Below are positions 9,308 through 15,634 of a stretch of 29,898 nt of DNA, piece by piece. The position numbers and the translations under genes are program-made. The notes under the pieces are model-generated. The model made no database searches, was not told the DNA's origin, and was given only the letters and a program-made list of their open reading frames with translations. Numbering within the stretch: position 1 is the stretch's first letter; each line of letters begins with the position of its first letter. Source of the DNA: JAKPCT01 sp029553165 (GTDB lineage: Bacteria > Bacillota > UBA4882 > UBA8346); assembly GCA_035359995.1 (NCBI GenBank), contig DAORZT010000035.1, forward strand, positions 1 to 29,898, in the 5' to 3' direction.

Positions 9308-10576
9308 TTATCTTTCTTTTGCAAGGGCAGCGTCAACACGTTTTGCAGCTCTGTCTAAGTAAGTTTTAACAGTGTTGTCATTGTATTTGCCGTTTACATA
9401 GTCGGTCAAGATGTTTTTAATCTCTTGAACGAATGCGTTTTCAACATCGCCCCATACTCCGAGTGGAGGATATGCGGTTGAATATGACAATACGGTTTTG
9501 AAGGTCTTCCAAACGCCTTCTGAATAGTAAGGATCGTTGTAGTCAGCAACTTTGGAAGGTAACATTAATGAGAGGTTCTTACAATATTCAACGTTGTTAT
9601 CCATTAAGAATTTAACCCATGCTTTTGCAGCAGCTTTATTGCGGCTGGATTTTAAGATAACTAAGTTACTACCACCAGAGAATGATGCTTTACCTTTTGG
9701 TCCTGCAGGCGGTTCAATTACATCAAAAGGAAGTTTTGGATTGTCTTGTTTGATGTTAGCAATGTTCCATGGTCCCATGTAGCACATTGCAACGTTACCA
9801 TTGATGAAAGCAGCGTCAGCTTGAGGTTGATTGTACTCTGCACAAGCTTTGGATGCTAAACCTTTGATAACGAGATCCATGTACCATTTCATAGCAGTTA
9901 CACCAGCTTGGCTGTTGAAAGCTGCTTTTTTATTGTTTTTGGTTAAGAGGCTTCCACCGTTAGCCCAGAGGATGATTACCCAGTTGTGTTGGATATCCCA
10001 AGCATTGGTTCCGGCAATAGCAATTGCGCTACCTTCACCGAACTTTTTAACGATCTTTTCACCTTCGCTGAAGATTTCAGCATGGGTTGTAGGATATTTT
10101 GCACCTGCTTTAGCAAACATATCTTTGTTTACAAAGAGTGCTCTGGTTTCTGCAAACCAGGGAATACCATAATATTTTGATTTGTAAGTGGTGGAATCAA
10201 GGTTAGCTTTCATAAATGCGCTAGCGCCACCAAATTCTTTAATATTGATTTGTTCTAATCCACCAGTAGCAGCAAATTGTGGGTTCCAAGTGGTTCCAAC
10301 TTGGAATACGTCTGCACCTTCACCAGTTGCGATAGCAGTGGTGATCTTTGGCCAAGCATCTCCCCAACCTACTACTTGGAATTTAACTTTAACACCGGTT
10401 TTAGCTTCAAACTCAGCAGCTTTTTTATTCATCCAAGGAATATGAGTTTCATCTGGAGCATTTGGCATAGCCCAGAAAGTGATCTCAGTTTTTGCAGCTG
10501 ACATTGAAGTCATTAATGCAGCGAGTAAAAAGAGAGCTGCTAATACTACGAGCATTTTTTTAGAACGAGACTTCAT
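9308..10576 (-). CDS. ABC sugar-binding protein (family 1, CUT1 system)
   Basis: This 422-residue extracytoplasmic solute-binding protein should capture oligosaccharides and deliver them to the two permeases upstream. It has a basic start (MKSRSKK), a hydrophobic core, and a cleavage region MSAA/KTEITFW. The mature part has the family-1 pattern: EITFWAM, AFINGNVAMCYMGPW, GGSNLVI. There is no cysteine near the signal-peptide end, so it is not a lipoprotein as is usual in Gram-positives. The frame extends to a TTG at 10597; a GTG at 10579 and ATG at 10576 follow AAGGGGGA and either could be the start. The ATG was chosen. It lies 234 bases after the permeases, with its own leader, and ends at a strong terminator. 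Cello-oligosaccharides are the likely ligands, by context. Confidence 0.9.
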   Translation of the reverse strand: MKSRSKKMLVVLAALFLLAALMTSMSAAKTEITFWAMPNAPDETHIPWMNKKAAEFEAKTGVKVKFQVVGWGDAWPKITTAIATGEGADVFQVGTTWNPQFAATGGLEQINIKEFGGASAFMKANLDSTTYKSKYYGIPWFAETRALFVNKDMFAKAGAKYPTTHAEIFSEGEKIVKKFGEGSAIAIAGTNAWDIQHNWVIILWANGGSLLTKNNKKAAFNSQAGVTAMKWYMDLVIKGLASKACAEYNQPQADAAFINGNVAMCYMGPWNIANIKQDNPKLPFDVIEPPAGPKGKASFSGGSNLVILKSSRNKAAAKAWVKFLMDNNVEYCKNLSLMLPSKVADYNDPYYSEGVWKTFKTVLSYSTAYPPLGVWGDVENAFVQEIKNILTDYVNGKYNDNTVKTYLDRAAKRVDAALAKER

Positions 10577-10628
10577 CACAAAAAATTCCCCCTTCAATTT
10601 TTAGCAACATTGATGTAACACTCATTAC

Positions 10629-10645
10629 TCTGGAGGTCGACCAGA
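10629..10645 (-). repeat. Inverted repeat in the leader of the sugar-binding protein gene
   Basis: TCTGG (10629-10633) and CCAGA (10641-10645) flank AGGTCGA; the inner GGTCGACC is also a perfect palindrome. It lies about 55 bases before the start codon and may be a leader hairpin or a regulator site. It does not match the LacI-type consensus. Confidence 0.35.
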
Positions 10646-10714
10646 AACAACCCTCAATCACTCCCTTCCTAACCTTGATTATCAGGCTTTTACCAAACCC
10701 AACATATATTTCAA

Positions 10715-10737
10715 AATTGAATTGGGTTTATTCAATT
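10715..10737 (-). repeat. Perfect AT-rich inverted repeat between permease and binding-protein genes
   Basis: AATTGAAT (10715-10722) and ATTCAATT (10730-10737) flank a seven-base loop. On the minus strand only four T follow, so as a terminator it would be weak. It may be an intercistronic processing or stability hairpin that lets the binding protein be made in excess. A TATAAT at 10767-10762 just before it could give the downstream gene a separate promoter, with a poor -35 box. Confidence 0.45.
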
Positions 10738-10810
10738 AGCCCAAACTATATATGATACCGTATTATATAATCCGTCATTGTAACTTTAATTTAAGAGCAA
10801 ACCACATTTA

Positions 10811-11686
10811 TCAACCTTTAGTTGCACCACTTACCAAACCTTCAACAATCTGTTTCTGCATCGCTGTAAATAAGATTAATACCGGGATTGATACAACAAT
10901 ACATGCAGCCATCATCTGTGCCCAACGAGAAGCTTGAGCGGTAATGTACTCTAACAGACCCATTGAAACAGGCTTCGTTTCCCGACCAGTTAATACTGAA
11001 GCAAATAAGATCTCATTCCAGGCCATAATGAACGAGTAAATACCAACGGCAGCAATACCAGGAGTCGATAACGGAATAATAACTCTAAACAAAGCACCGG
11101 TCTTGGTACATCCGTCAATTTGAGCCTGCTCGTCAATCTCAAATGGAACACTGTCTAAGAAGTTTCTTAACATTAAAATACAGAACGGAAGTGCAAATGA
11201 GGTATAAGTAATAATCATTCCCAAATAAGTATCTTTTAAAGGAATACCTAAATTACGGTTAAAGAATGAAAACAAGATAAAATAAGGAATCAAGAAAGCA
11301 ATACCGGGAAACATCTGGGTTGAAAGCACTGCTACGGTAAAGAGGTTCTTACCTTTAAACCGGAAACGTGACAACCCATATCCAGCCAAAATACTAATAA
11401 CAATTGAGGTAAACATTGTGCCAACACTTATGATAATACTATTTTTAAAATAATCAAGAATACGAACCGTTTTGTTTACATCACGATAGTTATCAAAAAT
11501 AATTTTACGAGGAATCCAACTTGGTTCTAATCCTTTTTTGGTAACATCTGATGCCTGTACCTCTAAATTATCCTTAAATGAACCTGAAACCATCCACATA
11601 TATGGACCTAATACGGCAACTAATACCACAAAAACCCCTAAGTAAACCAATATCTGATTAATAGTTTGTCTTGTTTTAAAAGTCAT
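10811..11686 (-). CDS. ABC sugar permease, MalG-type (CUT1)
   Basis: This 291-residue cytoplasmic-membrane protein has about six hydrophobic segments, forming half of the sugar translocation pore. The cytoplasmic coupling helix that docks on the ATPase is recognisable near residue 190 as EIDEQAQIDG followed by a partly conserved LSTPG segment. N-terminal MWMVSGSFKDN and the C-terminal motif EGLVSGATKG are typical of MalG-type subunits. GGAGG precedes the ATG, two bases after the stop of the other permease gene, so the two are co-translated. It needs an ATPase that is not encoded nearby; a shared MsmX-type subunit is the usual solution. Substrate is inferred from the cluster to be a beta-glucan oligosaccharide. 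Confidence 0.92.
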   Translation of the reverse strand: MTFKTRQTINQILVYLGVFVVLVAVLGPYMWMVSGSFKDNLEVQASDVTKKGLEPSWIPRKIIFDNYRDVNKTVRILDYFKNSIIISVGTMFTSIVISILAGYGLSRFRFKGKNLFTVAVLSTQMFPGIAFLIPYFILFSFFNRNLGIPLKDTYLGMIITYTSFALPFCILMLRNFLDSVPFEIDEQAQIDGCTKTGALFRVIIPLSTPGIAAVGIYSFIMAWNEILFASVLTGRETKPVSMGLLEYITAQASRWAQMMAACIVVSIPVLILFTAMQKQIVEGLVSGATKG

Positions 11687-11688
11687 TA

Positions 11689-12591
11689 TTAATGAACCTC
11701 CTCGCGTCTTGCTTTAATAGATATAACAGTCATTATCATAATAATGGCCATTAAAACTGTAGACATCGCTGAACCTAAACCGTAGTGAAGATTACTGAAT
11801 GCCTCTCTCAAAATCAACGTTGAAGGAACATCCGCTCCCGCTCCGGGGTCACTGGATAACATTACATAGAATTGGTTGAACGCATGGAAGTTCCAGATTG
11901 AACTTAACAAGAGTAAAGTTCCACTGATGGGTAATAACATTGGGAAAGTAATATTAATAAATTGTTGCCATTTGTTAGCACCGTCAATTCTGGCAGCTTC
12001 ATAAAGTTCATGAGGAATACTTTGTAATCCTGCTAACAAAATCAAACTGGCAAACGGCCAACCCTTCCAAATACTAGCAACCATAACCGCATAAATTCCA
12101 CGTTCTCCAACCAGCCAAATCAAAGGTTCTTTAATTAAATTGAGGTCCATTAAAATCTTATTAACCAAACCAATACGGGCTTGGAAGATAAAACGCCATA
12201 CATTATAACAAACCGAGTCCGGAGTAATATATGGCAACAAGACTAAACCGCGGACAAGATTTCTGCCCACAAACTTTTGATTTAATAACAATGCAACCGC
12301 CAAACCGATTATGTATCCCGCCGGAACTGTAATTATTCCAAAGAAAATTACATTCCATAACGAACGGATAAATTTGGTACCGACATCCATACCACTGGTA
12401 AAGATTTGGACATAGTTGCCAAATCCCACAAACGGAGCGGTCCACGGACTGGCAATTGTGTAGAGGTCTAAATCCAGAAAACTGATGTATATACCCCATA
12501 GAATCGGAATAAAATGAACGAACAACATACCAAAAATCGCCGGAAGCAAAAACCAGATAACGTTTGTCTTATGCATTGAAGCCTTTTTCAA
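11689..12591 (-). CDS. ABC sugar permease, MalF-type (CUT1)
   Basis: This 300-residue integral membrane protein is the partner of the next permease. It has six predicted membrane segments and the EAA coupling motif EAARIDGANKWQQF near residue 215. A TTG start at 12591 is chosen: AAGGAGGG lies about nine bases upstream, and the TTGA overlaps the TGA stop of the LacI gene, which signals translational coupling. The first ATG, 15 bases further in, is too far from that ribosome-binding site. The gene order regulator-permease-permease-binding protein is unusual, since the binding protein more often comes first. Confidence 0.92.
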   Translation of the reverse strand: MKKASMHKTNVIWFLLPAIFGMLFVHFIPILWGIYISFLDLDLYTIASPWTAPFVGFGNYVQIFTSGMDVGTKFIRSLWNVIFFGIITVPAGYIIGLAVALLLNQKFVGRNLVRGLVLLPYITPDSVCYNVWRFIFQARIGLVNKILMDLNLIKEPLIWLVGERGIYAVMVASIWKGWPFASLILLAGLQSIPHELYEAARIDGANKWQQFINITFPMLLPISGTLLLLSSIWNFHAFNQFYVMLSSDPGAGADVPSTLILREAFSNLHYGLGSAMSTVLMAIIMIMTVISIKARREEVH

Positions 12592-13661
12592 AACTTTTCC
12601 CTCCTTAAGCTTAACCTGTTAGTGTTACTAACCAATAACCCATTTGTTGTCTGTCTGATAACCAATTCTCCCTGCAAATACCTACCAGGAACGTCTGTTA
12701 TTATTTTTCCTTCATTATCCAAATATTCTACTAACATTGAAGCTGCCATCATCCCTAAATCATATAATTTAGAATTGATGGCACTCATTCCCGGTTCTAA
12801 ATTTCTCGTCAATGGTAAATCATCCCCAGCTAAAACATCAATTTCCTTGCCAGGAGTTATTCCTCTCTCGCGCAACGCCCGAACCACACCCCACGCCATA
12901 GGGTCGCTCGAACAAAAAATCGCAGTAAGGTTTGGCTCCTTAGCCAGAAAACTTTGTGCTGCATAATAACCACATTCTACGGAATAATCTCCATGAGTTA
13001 CTAGATGATTGGGGAATTTTAGCCCAGCTTCATCGTAAGCTCTGATACAACCTGTAATCATACTCTCTTTAGCAGGTTCTAGAAATTGAGATGCTTCTCC
13101 CACAAAACCGATCATTCTATGACCAAGATCTAATAAGTATTTCGTCCCTAAATATCCACCATAAGGTGCATCAACTTCAACAAAATTGTATTTTTGTTCG
13201 GGATAACATTTACCTAATGATATGTATCTTAATCCCTTGTCTTCAAATTCTCTAGCGAGTGGCTCAACTCCTCCCATTGCATACAAAATCATTCCATCAA
13301 CATTTTTATGTTTTAAAAGTCTGTTGACTTCATGTAAAGCTTCATTGCTTGTTTTTGGAACAGATATTATTAAATTGTAATCACTGGCTGCAAGAACGTC
13401 ATTAGCGCCTTTTATTTGTTCTAGTTGTCCAGGATCATGGAAAACAAAATCAGATCCATAAGGAATTACATATCCAATATTGTTTGTTTTCTGACGTTTC
13501 AAACTTTTGGCAACAGCATTAGGATGATAATCTAATTCCTTAATGGCTTCCAAAACACGTCTTTTGGTATCCTCTTTTACAGAAGGACAGCAATTGATTA
13601 CTCGTGAGACTGTCTTAGGAGAAACAGCCGCTTTGGATGCCACATCATAAATTGTCGCCAT
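12588..13661 (-). CDS. LacI-family transcriptional regulator of the beta-glucan cluster
   Basis: This 357-residue repressor has an N-terminal helix-turn-helix (MATIYDVASKAAVSPKTVSR, residues 1-20) plus hinge helix (HPNAVAKSLK), followed by a periplasmic-binding-protein-like effector domain from about residue 60. It should bind a sugar, likely an oligosaccharide, and control the operon it heads. The frame extends to a GTG at 13682, but the ATG at 13661 matches the family N-terminus and follows GGGGTG. Its stop overlaps the permease start. Two palindromes cover its promoter, so it is probably autoregulated and controls the permeases with it. Activator or CcpA-like function cannot be excluded. 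Confidence 0.92.
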   Translation of the reverse strand: MATIYDVASKAAVSPKTVSRVINCCPSVKEDTKRRVLEAIKELDYHPNAVAKSLKRQKTNNIGYVIPYGSDFVFHDPGQLEQIKGANDVLAASDYNLIISVPKTSNEALHEVNRLLKHKNVDGMILYAMGGVEPLAREFEDKGLRYISLGKCYPEQKYNFVEVDAPYGGYLGTKYLLDLGHRMIGFVGEASQFLEPAKESMITGCIRAYDEAGLKFPNHLVTHGDYSVECGYYAAQSFLAKEPNLTAIFCSSDPMAWGVVRALRERGITPGKEIDVLAGDDLPLTRNLEPGMSAINSKLYDLGMMAASMLVEYLDNEGKIITDVPGRYLQGELVIRQTTNGLLVSNTNRLSLRREKF

Positions 13662-13685
13662 AAAATGACACCCCGAATACACTTT

Positions 13686-13703
13686 AATGTCATCGATGTC
13701 ATT
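13686..13703 (-). promoter_or_regulatory. LacI-type operator overlapping the regulator's transcription start
   Basis: AATGTCATCGATGTCATT reads the same on both strands at 16 of 18 positions and has a central CG. The inner 14 bases fit the general LacI/GalR/CcpA operator pattern TGNNANCGNTNNCA exactly, on both strands. It covers the end of the -10 box and the predicted start of transcription. It could be bound by the encoded LacI protein or by CcpA. Confidence 0.7.
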
Positions 13704-13730
13704 ATAACATAACGGTTCATTAATCGTTAA
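13701..13730 (-). promoter_or_regulatory. Extended -10 promoter of the lacI-permease operon
   Basis: Minus strand TTAACG (13730-13725), 18 bases, then TATAAT (13706-13701) preceded by TGT, giving a TGnTATAAT extended -10. The start of transcription would be near 13694, inside the operator palindrome, with a leader of about 33 bases. Confidence 0.7.
13710..13729 (-). promoter_or_regulatory. Second palindrome over the -35 region of the regulator promoter
   Basis: TAACGGTTCATTAATCGTTA matches its own reverse complement at 16 of 20 positions and covers the -35 box and spacer. Its centre is not CG and it does not resemble the first operator, so it may bind a different protein or be a weak site. 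Confidence 0.45.
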
Positions 13731-13840
13731 ACAGGTTTTAACCTAATTTTAACCCCCCTTTTCCTGATTATTTTAGATTATCTTCTGTTTTCTTCCTCTA
13801 GTTCTGTTTTTTTCTTTTTTCATGACTTATAATTTTTACC

Positions 13841-13873
13841 AAAAATTAAAGACTGTCTGATCCAACAGCCTTT
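13841..13873 (-). terminator. Intrinsic terminator after the SCIFF maturase gene
   Basis: On the minus strand AAAGGCTGT (13873-13865) pairs with ACAGTCTTT (13856-13848), one G-U pair and an eight-base loop, followed by AATTTTT. Between it and the maturase stop there is about 90 bases of AT-rich DNA without other signals. Confidence 0.75.
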
Positions 13874-13960
13874 TAAACCACATTCGCCTCAAAAATATAA
13901 ACAATTATTTTAAATAATATTGCTAATTACATCAATTTCCTCTTTTATTTCAAAATTTTT

Positions 13961-15250
13961 TTACTCTGATAACGCTTTTAATGCCAAAGCACATTCTAGC
14001 CGTTTACGTTGCAATTCACAACTGATTGATTCCGGCTGGTAAATCGAACCATTACTCAAATAAGCATTAGCATGACAACCGCCACTGCAATAGAACCTGC
14101 TCCAACATCCTGCACAATTTTCTTTTTTATATAGTGTTGCATCTCCAAATTCAGTCCGTAACTCTTGCTTTTTTATTCCTCCAAAAACATCACCCATCAG
14201 CATTGCTTCCACGCCTACAAATTGATGGCACGGATAGAGATTTCCATTAGGGTGAACCGCAAAGTAATCATATCCCGCCCCGCATCCGGTCAACCGTTTC
14301 AAAAGGCACGGTCCGTGATTCAAATTAATTTCAAAATGGAAGAAAGTAAAAGCATTATCTTTCTGTCGCTGTTCCAAGTAATAAGCCGCCAAACGTTCAT
14401 ATTCCTCTCTAATTGCCGGCAGCATCGCTTCAGTAATCCGATACTCTCCGTCATTAGTAACGACCGGTTCCAGCGAAATTTCTTTAAAACCAAGACTGTG
14501 AAGATGTTTGACGTCTTCTAAAAAGTCCAAATTAGCGGCGGTAAATGTCCCCCGCAGATAATAATTCTGATTATTACGTCTCGCTACCAGTTCCTGATAT
14601 TTGGGGACAATTGTCTCGTAACAACCGGTGCCGCGCATCCGATTATTGACATCTGCTCTTCCGTCCAGCGACAACACCACCGAGATTTCCTTCCCGTTTA
14701 AATAATCAATTATCGGCTCCGTTAAGGCAATACCGTTTGTTGTAAGAGTAAAATGAAGTTCCTTACCATATTGGGTCGCAGTTACACTTCCATAATCGAC
14801 CAACTGCCGGACTACATCCCAGTTTAACAACGGTTCGCCGCCAAAGAAGTCGATCTCCAATTGACGCTTGTTACCGGAATTAGCCAACAAAAAATCGATT
14901 GCCGCTTTTCCAACTTCAACGCTCATGTTTTCCCGTTTGCCACCAAATGGGCCTGTTCCGGCAAAACAATATTTACATCTTAAATTACAATCATGGGATA
15001 CGTGTAAACAAAGTGCCTTTATCGAATTATCACGCTGATAATCAGGGATCTCCTCATTTTGTTCTTGAAGATAACCATTAGCTTTCAATTCAGCAATATC
15101 TGCTGTAATATCCGCTAATTTTGCTTCCGGGACCGGATACCCCTGTAGATAATTATGAAAGCTCTCGTCAATTTCAAACAATGAATTGGTAATAACATCA
15201 AATAAAAAATAATGACCTAAGCATTGAAATGAATGCCAGTTACCGCTCAC
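13961..15250 (-). CDS. SCIFF peptide maturase, radical SAM/SPASM thioether-forming enzyme
   Basis: This enzyme uses SAM and iron-sulfur clusters to form a cysteine-to-threonine thioether in the SCIFF peptide encoded just upstream. The radical SAM motif is CNLRCKYC (C88, C92, C95), with the GGEP motif shortly after, and the C-terminal SPASM region is cysteine-rich (GCGAGYDYF, LYPCHQF, CAGCWSRFYCSGGC, CELQ), holding two auxiliary clusters in the family. The frame is open back to a TTG at 15319. I place the start at GTG 15250: GGAGGAG lies six bases upstream, and the resulting start (MSGNWHSFQCLGHYFLFDV) lines up with the usual family N-terminus, giving 429 residues. The 69 bases before it carry a terminator-like hairpin rather than coding sequence. 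CteB and Tte1186 are characterised relatives. Confidence 0.92.
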   Translation of the reverse strand: MSGNWHSFQCLGHYFLFDVITNSLFEIDESFHNYLQGYPVPEAKLADITADIAELKANGYLQEQNEEIPDYQRDNSIKALCLHVSHDCNLRCKYCFAGTGPFGGKRENMSVEVGKAAIDFLLANSGNKRQLEIDFFGGEPLLNWDVVRQLVDYGSVTATQYGKELHFTLTTNGIALTEPIIDYLNGKEISVVLSLDGRADVNNRMRGTGCYETIVPKYQELVARRNNQNYYLRGTFTAANLDFLEDVKHLHSLGFKEISLEPVVTNDGEYRITEAMLPAIREEYERLAAYYLEQRQKDNAFTFFHFEINLNHGPCLLKRLTGCGAGYDYFAVHPNGNLYPCHQFVGVEAMLMGDVFGGIKKQELRTEFGDATLYKKENCAGCWSRFYCSGGCHANAYLSNGSIYQPESISCELQRKRLECALALKALSE

Positions 15251-15281
15251 TAATTTCTCCTCCAAATCTGTTTCACCTGAC

Positions 15282-15307
15282 AAAAAATAAAGCCATGTAA
15301 CCATGGC
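15282..15307 (-). terminator. Attenuator-like terminator between SCIFF peptide and maturase
   Basis: Minus strand: GCCATG (15307-15302), loop GTTA, CATGGC (15297-15292), then TTTATTTTTTG. It lies 13 bases after the peptide stop and before the maturase ribosome-binding site. A six-bp stem should stop only part of the transcripts, giving much more peptide mRNA than maturase mRNA. Confidence 0.65.
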
Positions 15308-15319
15308 CCCGATTTCCAA

Positions 15320-15457
15320 TTATTTCTGACATACTTGATTGCCAACCGTACATGATGTCTTACATGCTGATTGACAAGAGTTTTTACATTCACCACAACC
15401 ACCGGTTTTAGCGGTCTCTGCTAACTTACCCTGATAAATTACTTTAACCAGTTTCAT
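15320..15457 (-). CDS. SCIFF ranthipeptide precursor (six cysteines in forty-five residues)
   Basis: I found this short gene by translating the gap upstream of the maturase. It encodes exactly 45 residues beginning MKLVKVIYQGKLAETAKTGG, with six cysteines at 21, 24, 28, 32, 36 and 43 in the family pattern CGECKNSCQSACKTSC. It is the substrate of the radical SAM maturase downstream. In the C. thermocellum homologue CteA the reported cross-link is, as I recall, Cys32 to Thr37; both residues occur here at the same positions. TTGGAGG precedes the ATG. It begins 28 bases after tRNA-Ala, apparently on the same transcript, and is followed by an attenuator hairpin. The role of SCIFF peptides is not settled; a signalling role has been proposed in some clostridia. 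No dedicated exporter or protease gene is next to it. Confidence 0.93.
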   Translation of the reverse strand: MKLVKVIYQGKLAETAKTGGCGECKNSCQSACKTSCTVGNQVCQK

Positions 15458-15485
15458 CGATTACCTCCAACAAAAATTGATAAAT

Positions 15486-15561
15486 TGGTGGACCTGAAGG
15501 GATTCGAACCCTCGACCTCTGCGATGCGAACGCAGCGCTCTCCCAACTGAGCCACAGGCCC
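15486..15561 (-). tRNA. tRNA-Ala, anticodon CGC
   Basis: Reads 76 bases with CCA encoded. The acceptor stem GGGCCTG/CAGGTCC holds the G3-U70 pair that marks alanine tRNAs. The anticodon stem is CTGCG/CGCAG with loop TTCGCAT, so the anticodon is CGC, reading GCG. The T arm is GAGGG TTCGAAT CCCTT. A good promoter lies 21 bases upstream, and no terminator separates it from the SCIFF peptide gene 28 bases downstream. Confidence 0.96.
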
Positions 15562-15581
15562 ACTAATAAAATTTTCAATTT

Positions 15582-15610
15582 ATTATATCACTTTATTAAC
15601 CCTTTGCCAA
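15582..15610 (-). promoter_or_regulatory. Sigma-A promoter for tRNA-Ala and probably the SCIFF genes
   Basis: Minus strand TTGGCA (15610-15605), 17 bases, perfect TATAAT (15587-15582). The predicted start near 15575 is about 14 bases before the tRNA. No other promoter is seen between the tRNA and the SCIFF peptide gene. Confidence 0.8.
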
Positions 15611-15634
15611 GATTCCAAACAAGACTTAATCCGC

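Noticed and set aside
10629..10645. GGTCGACC palindrome as a LacI operator
   Set aside because: It fails the TGNNANCGNTNNCA pattern and differs from the operator at the regulator promoter.
10570..10660. A 33-codon frame beginning GTG near 10658 on the minus strand, overlapping the start of the binding-protein gene
   Set aside because: Its ribosome-binding site is too close to the GTG, the protein is featureless, and nothing suggests a leader peptide.
15251..15319. N-terminal extension of the SCIFF maturase from TTG 15319 or ATG 15304
   Set aside because: It contains a terminator-like hairpin, has no good ribosome-binding site, and goes beyond the family N-terminus, while GTG 15250 has a strong site.
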